This document shows positions 54,051-64,000 of a DNA stretch of 64,000 nucleotides, piece by piece. Positions within the stretch are counted from its first letter, which is position 1. Each line of letters starts with the position of its first letter. The stretch comes from Hydrangea macrophylla (taxonomy: Eukaryota > Streptophyta > Magnoliopsida > Cornales > Hydrangeaceae): assembly GCA_033977485.1 (NCBI GenBank), contig CM066998.1:28831501-28895500 (forward strand). The letters are read 5' to 3'. The position numbers and the translations under genes were made by a program. A model generated the notes under the pieces. That model was not told the origin of the DNA and did not search any database. It saw only the letters and a program-made list of their open reading frames with translations.

Positions 54051-54360
54051 AGACCCCAAAGCGAACAATATTGTTGCTAGACGGGGAGGTGGGTCATTAC
54101 AAATGGTATTAGAACGGAAACCCAGCCGGAAGTGTGGGGCGGGTCCCACACGAGGACGTGTGCCCCTTAAGGAGGGTGCATTGTGACGACCAAGAGACAA
54201 TACTCCTGAAGTAGGATGGCCAAGATGGTTGAGGTGAGGTTGAGTGTGGGGACTTGTCCCACATCGCCTGGGGTGAAGTTCCTGGGCTAGTTTATAAAGA
54301 TTAATCGCCCCTCTATATGCAACAAGGCCTTTTAAAACCGTGAGAAAGCTAAACACGAAA

Positions 54361-54435
54361 GAACTCCACAGTTAAGCATGCTGCTGCCAGAGCAGTATCA
54401 GGGATGGGTGACCCCCTGGGAAGTTCTTTGTGTTT
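54361..54435 (+). promoter_or_regulatory. 5S rRNA-like segment in the Cassandra 3' LTR
   Basis: Second copy of the block, with GAACTCCACAGTTAAGCATGCT and GGATGGGTGACCCCCTGGGAAGTTC. It is slightly closer to true 5S in the last box. Confidence 0.88.
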
Positions 54436-54490
54436 AGACCCAAAACGGACAATATTGTTGCTAGACGGGGAGGTGGGCCATTACAATTCG

Positions 54491-54862
54491 GACACGAAAC
54501 GAAAGATCGGTCAGATGGACGTCAAGGCCCAGATCGAGAACCTGTAGAAGCAGATTGATAAACTGAGCTGTAAATCACGCCATGATCACACCAATACAGA
54601 AACGGAATTGCCTTTCACAGTCGGGGTCACGGGATTCCCAATCCCGCAGAAGTTCAAGTCACCACACCTCGATTCTTATGACGATTGGAGAAGCCCGGTG
54701 GATCATGTCTGGACTTATAAGGCCCAAATGGCGCTAGTTTCTACCGCTGACGAACTACGTGCCTTGCCTTTCCCGGTACCCTCAAGGGGGCGGTAAGGTA
54801 GTAGTTCCACACCGTCAAGCCCCGAACGATTAGCGACTTCAAAGCACTCAGTAAGCTCTTCA
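54491..54862 (+). pseudogene. gag: Tat-2 gag, second part
   Basis: IPQKFKSPHLDSYDDWRSPVDHV and the stretch up to FHTVKP / DFKALSK match Tat-1 gag. Near 54862 it breaks and the sequence becomes the antisense extra gene on the other strand. Confidence 0.8.
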
Positions 54863-55341
54863 TCGGACCTAGTTTGGGGTACAAAGGAGGCAAAGTGACA
54901 AACCTAAAGGGCAAAAAGTATAGGGCCCTCAAGGTAAAGTGACACTCGATCAAGACTACCCCCGGACAATCCGCTCGGTTTAACTGTCCTAATGTACCAC
55001 CTGACCTATAGAAGGAGCAAAACCTTAGGAAAAAGAAAGCGCACTCCCGTACAAAACCTAGTGGTTCGCCCTTTCTAGCCTAATGCAAAAAAGAAGAAGA
55101 AAGGGGAGAAGCAAGAATATAACGAATTTAAACTGGGGAGAGAAGACTTACGAGAATTAACGCATAATAAGGGCTCGGGAAGCTCTACCGGGAATTTTTG
55201 CTCTCAAAACCGCTCGATAGTCTCTATCTCTTTGCAGCAAGAATGGAAGAAATAGACAAATGCTCCTTATATATACAGCGTCAACGATCCAGTTCAAACC
55301 AGATCGAACAGCCACGAGGCTTTCCCGCCCAATACTTGAAA
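54863..55341 (-). pseudogene. 5' end of the Tat-2 antisense extra gene
   Basis: On the minus strand ECHFTLRALYFLPFRFVTLPPLYPKLGP is homologous to the Tat-1 antisense gene near 21030-21110. The upstream region has the conserved TATATATAAGGAGCATTTGT (about 55256-55275). The rest of the gene and all of pol are gone through the deletion at 54862/54863. Confidence 0.75.
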
Positions 55342-56694
55342 ATGGTCCATTTGGACCCAAACATTCCTTCCAGACATTCTGCCTCTGCTATCACAGCAGT
55401 TTGGTTGGCTTCCAACTTCTTTTTCAGAAAGCTTTTCCAAAAGAAGTGGTCCCAACTAATTTTTCCCCTAAACTTCCATGGCTTAGGGAACTTTCTGTAT
55501 AAAATGGGCCTCCAGATCATTTGTTTTCATTTTCTAAGATTTTTCAACATCGCAGTCGACAGTGCGGACTCTGTTTCTGAGTGACCTCCTTTGTTTATAT
55601 GATTTCTCTCAATCCGTAATAGTTATTAAGGATTGGCTTTTTGGGTTGTGTTCTAGACACAATAAGGAAGATCTCCATAAAAAAGCATGGATTGAAAATA
55701 TTCCTAATCCCTCTTTTCAATTTCCAAAAAATCATGCTACTGTTCTGTCCACTATTCACAGCAAGAACATTTTAACTTTCATTCTTTGAATTGATGCTTA
55801 TATGCACTCCAAATTAGTTCATATCTTAGGAAGTAGTTCATACTACATTTGTACATATCTCATGATGATTTCATTCACTCATTCATACACATTCTAGACT
55901 TCTAAGTCATTCTAGGAATCAATGAACACAAAGCACACTATAACCTTGGCACATTCTAGATACATACATTGTATCCATGCAAAGATTTGGGCCTTTTATG
56001 AGTCCTAATCTAAGAAGATTATAAGGAATGATCATGATCACACGTTTATGCTTCCCCTTGATCTAATCCTCCTTTCTCATCCGTCCCGGGGATTGAGAGA
56101 TCTTCTTTTCTCAAAGATTAACATGCATCATACTAGCTTGCTAAGCATATTTTGGTTTCTTTAATTATTTGTTTCAAGAACAATTCATGTCCCCTTAGAT
56201 TAGGAAAACTTTATTACTTGATATGTGAATAGACGATTTTTCCTAGGTTTGTTTTGTGTGATCTTTCACTTTGCATTGTGTGATACTTGACTTAGATCTT
56301 ATGAATGATATTTTAACTTTAGATCTTCCATTTCAAATTTTCTTATGTGATGTAATATACTATCATAGTATTAATTGTCAAACCATACATAATATAAGAT
56401 GATTATTTGGATGCTAATTGAGGCCCGTCGAAAGATGGGGCGAGTTGAGGGTGTTTTAGTCGCGACAAAGGCTCCTTCCTCTCTCGTACCAAAACCCCGA
56501 GCCAAGTTCTTTGGTTATGAAGAGCCGGTGCCCTTTATCCGTTTGGGTGAGTCAAAATTAGGTTTCTTGGTTCCTTAAAGACCAAGTGGCGACTCTGTAT
56601 CTGTTTTCAACATACCATTTTCTTTCTTTTCCTTCCAAATCAATTTCAATCTCAAACAAACAAGTGGATAGTGGTGTAATCCCGCGTGTCCACA
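55342..56694 (+). repeat. 5' LTR of Tat-3, left part missing
   Basis: It matches 24506-25843 of the solo LTR, including the final CCCGCGTGTCCACA. The first 1.87 kb of the LTR, with its TATA box, is absent; the junction with Tat-2 is at 55341. Confidence 0.9.
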
Positions 56695-56697
56695 ATC

Positions 56698-56715
56698 TGG
56701 CGACTCTGCTGGGGA
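56698..56715 (+). promoter_or_regulatory. Primer binding site of Tat-3
   Basis: TGGCGACTCTGCTGGGGA starts three bases after the LTR end. This form of PBS is common in Tat/Ogre elements. Confidence 0.85.
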
Positions 56716-57329
56716 TATTTATTTTCAAACCAAAATAATACAGAGGTTTGACTCATAAGAAGCATCCTTAAAATCATCTTTTTACTGTGTCTGCTTCACC
56801 GCATTGCACTCTTGCATTTCTCCCCCTCCGATTGTGTCTGAAACGCGGTGCTGACATTGTTCAGGTCTTACTGTGCCAGGGCACAAGTCACCGTTGATCT
56901 TGTACCTTCCAAGGTATATCAAAAAGAGTAACAACTTTCGTACTGTCTCTCTGACAGTATATTGGAACTCTCGTCAACGGACCCTCTTTGACTAAACCCA
57001 ACCTTTGCATATAGATTCCTGTAGAACCTTTCATAGGGCTGTTGATTTATCTTTTCAGATAGGACAATGTGATATAACTGTTGTATGCCCTGACGGGATT
57101 ATCTGCGGTGTAGACGCTTTTGTGGCATGAGGCAGAACCTCTTTCTTATGATTTCTAAGGCAATCACTGATATATGATCACATTGAGTTGACCTGCCTAG
57201 GCACCATGATAAGGATGTCTACTCCATATTCACAAAGATATACACCACAAACCTTGTTTGTTGGTCCTAAGACATAGGAGTATGAAAACTTGCTAGACAG
57301 TATGATCACCATCATCACCTATTCCCGTC

Positions 57330-58010
57330 GTATATCCCTATTTCTTCCAGAAACTCTACCCAACTCATCAGGATATCCCTGTTTCTCCTAGAAACTCTGT
57401 TCGAATCACCCAGATTTTCTAGAAATCCCTATTTCTCCCCAGATTACCCAGAAATCTCAATTTCTTCCAGAAACTCCGATATACTTATGTCCCCCCCAGA
57501 TATTCTTGCTTCCTCCAGAATACCCAGAAACCTCAATTTTCCTTAGAAACTCCGATATACTTGCTTCTCCCAGAAACTCTGTCCGACTTACCTAGTTATA
57601 CCTGTTCTCCCAGAAGCTCTGTCCAAATCTCTCAGATTACCCAGAAATCTCAATTTCTCCCAGAAACTCCGGTATACTTGTTTCTCCCGGAAACTCTGTC
57701 CAACTTACCCAAAATTTCATGTTTTCCCATAAGCTCTATCCAAATCTCTAAGATTTCCCAAAAAAATTCCAGCAACTCCATCCAAACTTCCCAAAAATGC
57801 CTAGATGTACCAATTTCTCCCAGAAATTCTGATTTCCCAATTTCTCCTAGAAAGCTCAGTCCAAATCAACCAGAAATCCCTATTTCTCCTAGAAACTCAA
57901 ATGACTTCTAGAAATTTCTCCGAATCTTCCAAATCCCTATTTCTCCCAGAAACTCTGTCCAAAATTCCCGAAGTATCCCGGAAATCCCTGTTATCCCTTG
58001 GTGATCACAC
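57330..58010 (+). repeat. Imperfect tandem repeats in the Tat-3 leader
   Basis: About 15 or more copies of a core TTTCTCCCAGAAACTC are separated by 15-45 bp of related sequence (CAGATTACCCAGAAATCTCAA and similar). The core contains TTTCT...AGAAA, so each unit can pair with itself. The array lies between PBS and gag. Confidence 0.8.
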
Positions 58011-58379
58011 TGGAAAGTAAGGTTAGCACACTCTGTATGGCTATGACCTTATTTGTTTAGCTGTTATCTGTTAGAAATAGGAGCATCATATAGATTAGGG
58101 CTTACATCCGCATGCTTGCCTCGTATGCATGCACCATTCCTCTCAGTCTACACGCACTATCTTAGTCAGTCTGTACACAAGTCAGTCCACGTTTGTTAAC
58201 ATCACTGTCATTGTCTCTCCAGTCATCACTATCAGAATCTAATACACTCTTCTCGAATCTATAGGCTATTATAGATTCCCAAAGTCAGCCACTGAGATCC
58301 CCATCCTGGGTCAGAAGTTTAAACAATCGTTTGGTCAAGATCTGCCCGCCAAGTTACTTTAGCATGAATAAAGAATAAT

Positions 58380-59638
58380 TAGAAAATAAGGTCACTGTGT
58401 TGGGAACAACCATAAGCCAACAATCTGATTGCCTGGCCCAAGTTTTGAGTTTCGTGGAAGAACTGAAACAATAGCAGCCACAGTACCCACCTGGTTTCCC
58501 ACCACAACCAGGGTTCATACCACCACCACCGCCTGGGTTTGGACCGCCTTCCGAGAATAATGGAGAAGAAGACTGGTTTCAAGGGGTCCCGCCGCTTGCA
58601 TATGAGAAGAAGCTCCAGGAAAAAATGGACAAAGTTGACAAGCTTGAAAGTGTGTTGAGGAAGAGCAAAGGGGTTGATGATTACATGTTTGACCTGGAAG
58701 GCCTCTTTGAGCCCATCAAGCTAAGGCTGCCTGAGAACTTTGAAATGCTTGAAATTGACCGTTTTGATGGAACAGGGAATCCAAAAAGTCACATCAAGTT
58801 GTCTATGAGCATCTTCCAATCGATGGGCAGCACTCATGAGCACATTGCGATGCTGTTCCCGCAAACCCTTAAGAATGCCGCACTATCCTGGTTCCTAACC
58901 CTTGAAGCCTCCAAGACCCGAGTCTGGGAAGACGTTGCTAGAACTTTTATTGATCACTACTCTTACAACCAAGAGTTTGATATCACCATCCGGGATCTAG
59001 AGACTACCAGGCAGAACTTCAATGAGTCCTTCACTGCGTTCTTGAGCAGATGGAGGAAAAAAGTGGCTCAAATGATCCACAGACCTGCTGAGAAAGAGCA
59101 AGTACGTATGCTGGTCAAGAACATGCAACCAGTATATCATGACAAACTATTCTACCAGTCTATCTCAACATTTGAAGAACTGTTTGAAATAGGCACCAGA
59201 ATAGAGGATGCCATCAGAGAAGGAAAGTTCAAGAATGATGAACCCCATCACCAGTCCAAGAGACCCAACTATCCCCTGGCCTCCTCAGAAGTCAGTGCGC
59301 GTAGTAACCAACCAATGGACTGCCCTCTCCGTCCATATCAGTCTATTCTGCCAAATCGCCCAAAAGGCCCTCGCGAATTCTCCAAACTTGATGTTCCTCT
59401 TTCCACAGCCTTGGACCAACTACTCAAAAAGGGCCACCTGCAGCTCCTCCCTCATAAGCCGCTACCAGATCCTATACCCTCCCACTACAACATGAGCCTA
59501 CGATGTGCTTATCACCAAAATCTAGGCCATACCACCGATCAGTGCATCTGCCTCTGCCATGACATTCAGAACCTTATAGAAGATGTCCCCTATCCTAATC
59601 CCATCCACTATCTTGGCTTGGACCAACCGATCAAATGA
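58380..59638 (+). pseudogene. gag: Tat-3 gag
   Basis: The main frame (58625-59638, 337 codons) holds a Tat/Ogre-type gag domain: KGVDDYMFDLEGLFEP, LPENFEMLEIDRFDGTGNPK, ALSWFLTLEASKTRVWEDV, RDLETTRQNFNESFTAFLSR, QVRMLVKNMQPVYHDKLF. It ends with a zinc-finger-like CAYHQNLGHTTDQC (C294, H297, H302, C307). The reading continues upstream in frame through a proline-rich stretch to about 58364, but TAG at 58471 and a TAA near 58376 interrupt it; both look like glutamine codons changed by C to T. The true start was therefore probably near 58364. The downstream stop is at 59636. It would make the particle protein. Confidence 0.88.
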
Positions 59639-61130
59639 TCCCTTTCGTCGATGCTAATGAATGTTGAAGCTATGCAGTAAAGTGATGGTGTTTGGAACTT
59701 CTGCTAAAAAAAAATAGAATAAGAATAATAAATGGGTCGCAAAGATACTCCATTTGAGACCGGGTCGAGTCAAGTTGAGTCTGTTTTACGTTCTGAGTCC
59801 ATTTCAATTCTAGTCTTGTGATCGAGTCCGTCTGTCATCGAGTTGTTAATAAGTCTGTAAACCTTCTCTATTGATGAAATTAAATCTCATTTTGCTTAAT
59901 CTGATGTGCCTAGTCATAAATGCATGAATCACTAAATTGAAGTGTCACTTTTCAAATTACCATGGATATTACTCTGCTAATAATTTTTCTACGACAAAAC
60001 AAAAAAGAATCCTGAAAGGTTAAAGTCGATTTCACGCTGACACTGATGAAGAGCTGAGAATTGAATAGTCTTACTTTAAGAATTTAAAGATGCTCTTGCC
60101 TCAATCTTGAAAAGACATGCTTGAAACTGACTTGGGGCTTGCCCAACACCCTTTTTCCACCATTTCGAAGCCTTAAGCCCAATCCAATTGGGAGCCACGC
60201 AATCTGTCCGATAGAAAGCAATGCAAACTTAGCCCTTGATGGAAGCCAAACATTTCAGTGAGTTTCATCCCCACTTTAAAAAAAAAAGAAAAAAAAAGAA
60301 AAGAAAAAGCTCGCTAGGTTGAAAACCCGGAAGGGCACCTAGGCAAAAGTTAGAGCTGAAAAAGGTGTTGATTTCCAAAATCTGACCCTAGCCAGTCGAA
60401 ATGTTGGAGAAAATTTTGATGAAACAAATGAGAGAATCATACGCTTCAAGATACATCTTAAGAACGTGCCAAGATCACATTTCAAAAGGCACGGAATGAC
60501 CACAAATAAATTCTGAGAGCTGACATGCACATTCGGGAATTCTGAGATTGCGATTGAAAGATCTCACAAGAATCGTCTACATTAAAAAGCAAAATTGACT
60601 GGCTAGGCGAAAGTGAAAAGGATCAATCCTCAAAACAAAACAAAAAGAAAAAGAAAAAGAAAAAGAAAAGAAAGGGAGATTGAAACTGAATCCTTTTATT
60701 AAAGCTACCACAAGTGGCTCAAGTTTGAACTTCTTTGACGATTGGTTTGAAAAACCCTCATACCTCAAACCCCTTATTTCAAGCCTTGCCTTGAACTACG
60801 CTCGACCTGATTCCTACTCGGGGATACGTAGGCAACCGCATTAGTTCGATCGACACCATCATGATCAACCCCCTTTTCTTTCAAGACTTTGGCCCGAACT
60901 ACGTTGGACCTGATCCCCACTCGGGGTACGTAGGCAGACTTTCAAAAAGAAAAGAAGGATGGCTCGCTAGGTCGAAAATTCGAAAGGACGCTTAGGCAAA
61001 AATTAGAGCTAAATCTAAAGGGAGCAATAACAAAAGAGAGAAAATAGCTCGCTAGGTCACTTCACAAGTGCCTATGCAAAAGTTATGAGCATTTGAGAGA
61101 TTAAAAGTCGCGGTCCTCACCTTAAGCCAG
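59639..61130 (+). other. Tat-3 spacer with dispersed repeats
   Basis: There is no pol. Three copies of GCTCGCTAGGT...TAGGCAAAA(A/G)TTA (near 60308, 60962 and 61047) and two of ACTCGGGG(A)TACGTAGGCA (near 60817 and 60918) occur. An (AAAAG)n run lies at about 60640-60680. Confidence 0.6.
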
Positions 61131-61145
61131 AGATCACCTTCCATA

Positions 61146-61330
61146 CTAGGGGCAAACTTCGGCTACTCGCCTCGTTTGCTTGAATTTTACTATCTACCCT
61201 TCATACAAGGGGCAAACTTCGGTCACATACCTCGTTTGCCCAAAACCTCCAATAAACCATTGTCCAAACTAGGGGCAAACTTCGGTCACCCACCTCGTTT
61301 GCCTATGAATTCTACTAGGGGCAAACTCCG
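61146..61330 (+). repeat. Short tandem repeat GGGGCAAACTTCGG...CCTCGTTTGC
   Basis: Three and a half units of about 60 bp. Each has AGGGGCAAACTTCGG and, about 15 bp later, CCTCGTTTGC. GCAAAC and GTTTGC are complementary, giving a hairpin in each unit. Confidence 0.8.
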
Positions 61331-62209
61331 TATGCCTAACACGATCCCTTCATACCAAGGGCGAGTTTTCAAGTCACCAAGTTGTTTTAAAAAAAAAATT
61401 GAGATAGAGCATCTTTTATTCTAAAAGCTAAGGCACTAATTCAAAGCACTTCCTGGGAAAAGTAGAAAATTGATTAGATCAATAGGGAGGAATTTTCAAA
61501 AACCAGATTTATCAACAAAGCGCTATCATGTCAAGATGAGGAGTGAACATAAAAGATGAGCGGTACATCGTTTATGACAAAGACACATTGAATTATGCTA
61601 ATTTGGGCACTTCGTGTCGTTACTTCTGTCAAGTCAATCCTTGTTTGGTTGAGTCAGTAATAATCTAATCGAAACTGTATCAGAGTTCAAGGTTCATACA
61701 AGCCAATCCAATTTTCCTTATCATCGTTGTTGCTGTCAAGTCCATTTATCCCAATGGTCTCAAATGTATGGGTTTAAAGAACCTGTGGATACAAGCAGAT
61801 ATTCCAAACACCATTACTGCACTTGTCAAGTCTACAACATGATATGAGTCCCAAAAACCTCCAGCATTGGTGACACCCCTCCAATCACATTCACTTGCCT
61901 TTACGAAATCAATTCACAAGATCCACTGGCTATCTTCTACCAGCTCCTCAGCAACCAACCCGAAATCATGTCACAAATGTTCTTCATCCACTGCTGAATT
62001 ACTCTATTCGCAGTGCAACCATTCTTTCCCCAATCGAATCTTCTCATCCCCAACAAAGTCGTTCCCAACAGAGCTAGTTCATCTCCATAAAAGTGTCCTG
62101 AACGAATATGGTGTATCTCAGTCAAGACCACAGAAGAAGCCACTTTCATCCCTAGCAGAGTCACTTCACCCCCCAAGCAGATTCAATTTAATCCCCAGCA
62201 GGCATATCA
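61331..62209 (+). other. Tat-3 spacer before the tandem array
   Basis: No supported gene. A 159-codon open frame at 61867-62346 has low complexity and runs into the tandem array; I regard it as non-coding. Confidence 0.5.
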
Positions 62210-64000
62210 ATTCATCAGTTCTTCTAATCAAGGTTAGTTCAACCATTGATTCAGTCCTTTTGATCACGGTTAGTCCAACTTTTGATCTAATCCATGACAG
62301 CCACATTAGTTCACTATCGACTCGTCATCATCAGTTCAATCCATGACAGTCACAGTAGTTCACTATCGACTCGTTATCTCGATTCGTACATCGTCAATTC
62401 AATCCATGACAGTCACAGTAGTTCACTGTCGACTCGTCATCTCGATTCGTACATCAGCAATTCAATCCTGACAGTCACAGTAGCTCACTGCCTACTCGTC
62501 ATCTCGATTCGTACATCGTCAGTTCAATCGTGAGAGTCACAGTAGTTCACTGTCGACTTGACATCTCGATTTGTACATCGTCAGTTCAATCGTGAGAGTC
62601 ACAGTAGTTCACTGTCGACTTGACATCTCGATTTGTACGTCGTTAGTTCAATCCATGACAGTCACAGTAGTTCACTACCGACTCGTCATCTCAATTCGTA
62701 CATCGTCAGTTCAATCCTGACAGTCACAGTAGTTCACTGTCGACTCGTTATCTCGATTTGTACATCGTTAGTTCAATCCATGACAGTCACAGTAGCTCAC
62801 TGCCTACTCGTCATCTCGATTCGTACATCGTCAGTTCAATCGTGAGAGTCACAGTAGTTCACTGTCGACTTGACATCTCGATTTGTACGTCGTTAGTTCA
62901 ATCCATGACAGTCACAGTAGTTCACTACCGACTCGTCATCTCAATTCGTACATCGTCAGTTCAATCCTGACAGTCACAGTAGTTCACTGTCGACTCGTTA
63001 TCTCGATTTGTACATCGTTAGTTCAATCCATGACAGTCACAGTAGTTCACTGCCGACTCGTCATCTCGATTCGTACATCGTCAGTCCTTCTGATCACGGT
63101 TAGTCCAACTGTTGATCTAATCCATGACAGTCACAGTAGTTCACTGTCGACTCGTCATCATCAGTCCAATCCATGATAGTCACAGTAGTTCGCTATTGAC
63201 TCATCACCTTAATTAGTGCATGGCCAGTTTTTCTAATCATGGTTAGTCCAACCGTTGGTCTAACTTATGACAGTCACAGTAGTTCATTGTCGACTCGTCA
63301 TCTTGATTCGTACATCGTCAGTTCAATCCATGACAGTCACAGTAGTTCACTGCCGACTCGTTATCTCGATTCTTACATCGGCAGTTCAATCCATGACAGT
63401 AACAGTAGTTCACTGTCAACTCATCATCTCAATTCGTACATCGTCAGTTCAATCCATGACAGTCACAGTAGTTCACTGTCGACTCGTCATCTCAATTCGT
63501 ACATCGGTAATTCAATCCTGATAGTCACAGTAGCTCACTGTTGACTCGTCATCTCGATTCGTACATCGTCAGTTCAATCGTGAGAGTCACAGTAGTTCAC
63601 TGTCGACTTGACATCTCGATTTGTACGTCGTTAGTTCAATCCATGACAGTCACAGTAGTTCACTACCGACTCGTCATCTCAATTCGTACATCGTCAGTTC
63701 AATCCTGACAGTCACAGTAGTTCACTGTCGACTCGTTATCTCGATTTGTACATCGTTAGTTCAATCCATGACAGTCACAGTAGTTCACTGCCGACCCGTC
63801 ATCTCGATTCGTACATCGTCAGTCCTTCTGATCACGGTTAGTCCAACTGTTGATCTAATCCATGACAGTCACAGTAGTTCACTGTCGACTCGTCATCATC
63901 AGTCCAATCCATGATAGTCACAGTAGTTCGCTATTGACTCATCACCTTAATTAGTGCATGGCCAGTTTTTCTGATCATGGTTAGTCCAACCGTTGGTCTA
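62210..64000 (+). repeat. 62-63 bp satellite-like tandem array with higher-order structure
   Basis: The monomer is about 62-63 bp with the constant core GACAGTCACAGTAGTTCACTGTC and a variable end (CTCGTCATCTCGATTCGTACATCGT). More than 25 units reach the window end. Higher-order copies are visible: a four-monomer block of 250 bp (62591 repeated at 62841, almost identical) and a 738-bp block (62841 repeated at 63579). GACAGT/ACTGTC pairs within each core. Longer variant units contain TTCTGATCACGGTTAGTCCAAC. Such arrays are known inside Tat-lineage elements. Confidence 0.92.

Larger units (their letters stand above)
53545..54485 (+). mobile_element. Cassandra TRIM retrotransposon
   Basis: Two LTRs begin TGTGACGACCAAGAGACAAT and end GG(T/C)CATTACA, at 53545-54101 (with a 247-bp insertion) and 54182-54485 (304 bp). 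The internal domain is only 80 bp, with a degenerate Met-type PBS TGGTATTAGAAC at 54104 and a purine-rich AAGGAGGGTGCAT before the 3' LTR. Flanks are ATTCA and ATTCG. Each LTR carries a 5S rRNA-like block, diagnostic of Cassandra. It is non-coding and would depend on other elements for transposition. Confidence 0.92.
52299..55341 (+). mobile_element. Tat-2: Tat-type element lacking pol
   Basis: In order there are a 5' LTR (about 52299-52921), PBS (52924-52942), gag from 52990 split by a Cassandra TRIM, and then directly the antisense extra gene (54863-55341). Pol is absent. It is the same subfamily as Tat-1 by LTR, PBS, gag start and antisense promoter. The 3' LTR is not seen, because the element is cut at 55341 where the Tat-3 LTR begins. 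Confidence 0.82.
55342..64000 (+). mobile_element. Tat-3: gag-only Tat/Ogre-like element with tandem repeats
   Basis: It has a truncated 5' LTR (55342-56694), PBS (56698-56715), a leader with short repeats, gag (58380-59638), then over 4 kb without protease, RT or integrase but with repeated spacer motifs and a tandem array that reaches the window end. Gag belongs to the Tat/Ogre type. The layout is that of a non-autonomous LTR element keeping gag (the TR-GAG pattern). The 3' LTR is beyond the window, so a distant pol cannot be excluded. Confidence 0.75.

Noticed and set aside
53976..54435. 5S rRNA genes
   Set aside because: Only the internal promoter part resembles 5S. It sits in paired TG...CA LTRs with a Met-type PBS, so it is Cassandra.
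62294..63914. Series of ORFs encoding SIHDSHSSSLSTRHLDSY-like repeat peptides
   Set aside because: They are translations of the 62-63 bp tandem array in different frames. Three reading frames are open at once because of the period, and there is no start context or unique sequence.
62210..64000. CRISPR-like array
   Set aside because: Repeats are contiguous 62-63 bp monomers without unique spacers, in a plant retrotransposon.

Overview
The window is plant nuclear DNA, from an angiosperm and most likely a eudicot, in a repeat-dominated region that looks pericentromeric or otherwise heterochromatic. I see no intact host gene, tRNA gene or true rRNA gene. Nearly everything is LTR retrotransposon of four kinds (Athila-type Ty3/gypsy, Tat-type Ty3/gypsy, Ty1/copia and the 5S-bearing TRIM Cassandra), plus MITEs and one fragment of a lactate dehydrogenase gene. 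The species cannot be told from the sequence alone.

Region 1 (1-37952) is a nested stack. The oldest layer is a Tat-type element (Tat-1, minus strand, 19763-37952) with LTRs, primer binding site, gag start, protease, RT, two RNase H domains and integrase. It also carries an extra gene in the opposite orientation (about 20750-26514). That antisense gene was hit by a 3.2 kb solo LTR (22633-25843) of a different Tat family. An Athila element (Athila-C, plus strand, 30961-36390) sits in Tat-1 between gag and protease; its 3' half and the end of Tat-1 gag are gone. A second Athila (Athila-A, minus strand, 1-4086 plus its 5' LTR 18167-19762) is inserted in the left LTR of Tat-1 and runs off the left edge of the window. 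A third, younger Athila (Athila-B, minus strand, 4087-18166) is inserted in the gag of Athila-A. A deletion has fused the 5' LTRs of B and A at about 18166. Athila-C is itself interrupted by a GC-rich hAT MITE (33922-34425).

Athila-B is the best preserved element: gag, protease, RT, RNase H and integrase can all be read, broken by a few stop codons and single-base frameshifts. Between integrase and the 3' LTR it has a long sense ORF in the env position (7852-9303). The LTRs of all Athila copies, and the leader of this env-position ORF, carry arrays of a 14-bp palindrome whose variants keep palindromic symmetry. I rate this the most interesting signal in the window.

Region 2 (37953-52298) holds MITEs, an old hAT end, a chimeric Ty1/copia element (39249-46589) with three LTRs and two partial pol copies, the lactate dehydrogenase fragment (about 48090-48345), short repeats and a diverged direct duplication. 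The copia LTR carries an ATG followed by a splice donor that joins in frame to gag across a 1.2 kb intron.

Region 3 (52299-64000) is another Tat element that has lost pol (Tat-2). It is interrupted by a Cassandra TRIM, which is in turn interrupted by a small solo LTR. Next comes a gag-only Tat/Ogre-like element (Tat-3) with three separate tandem-repeat families; the last, a 62-63 bp satellite-like array with higher-order structure, runs to the end of the window.
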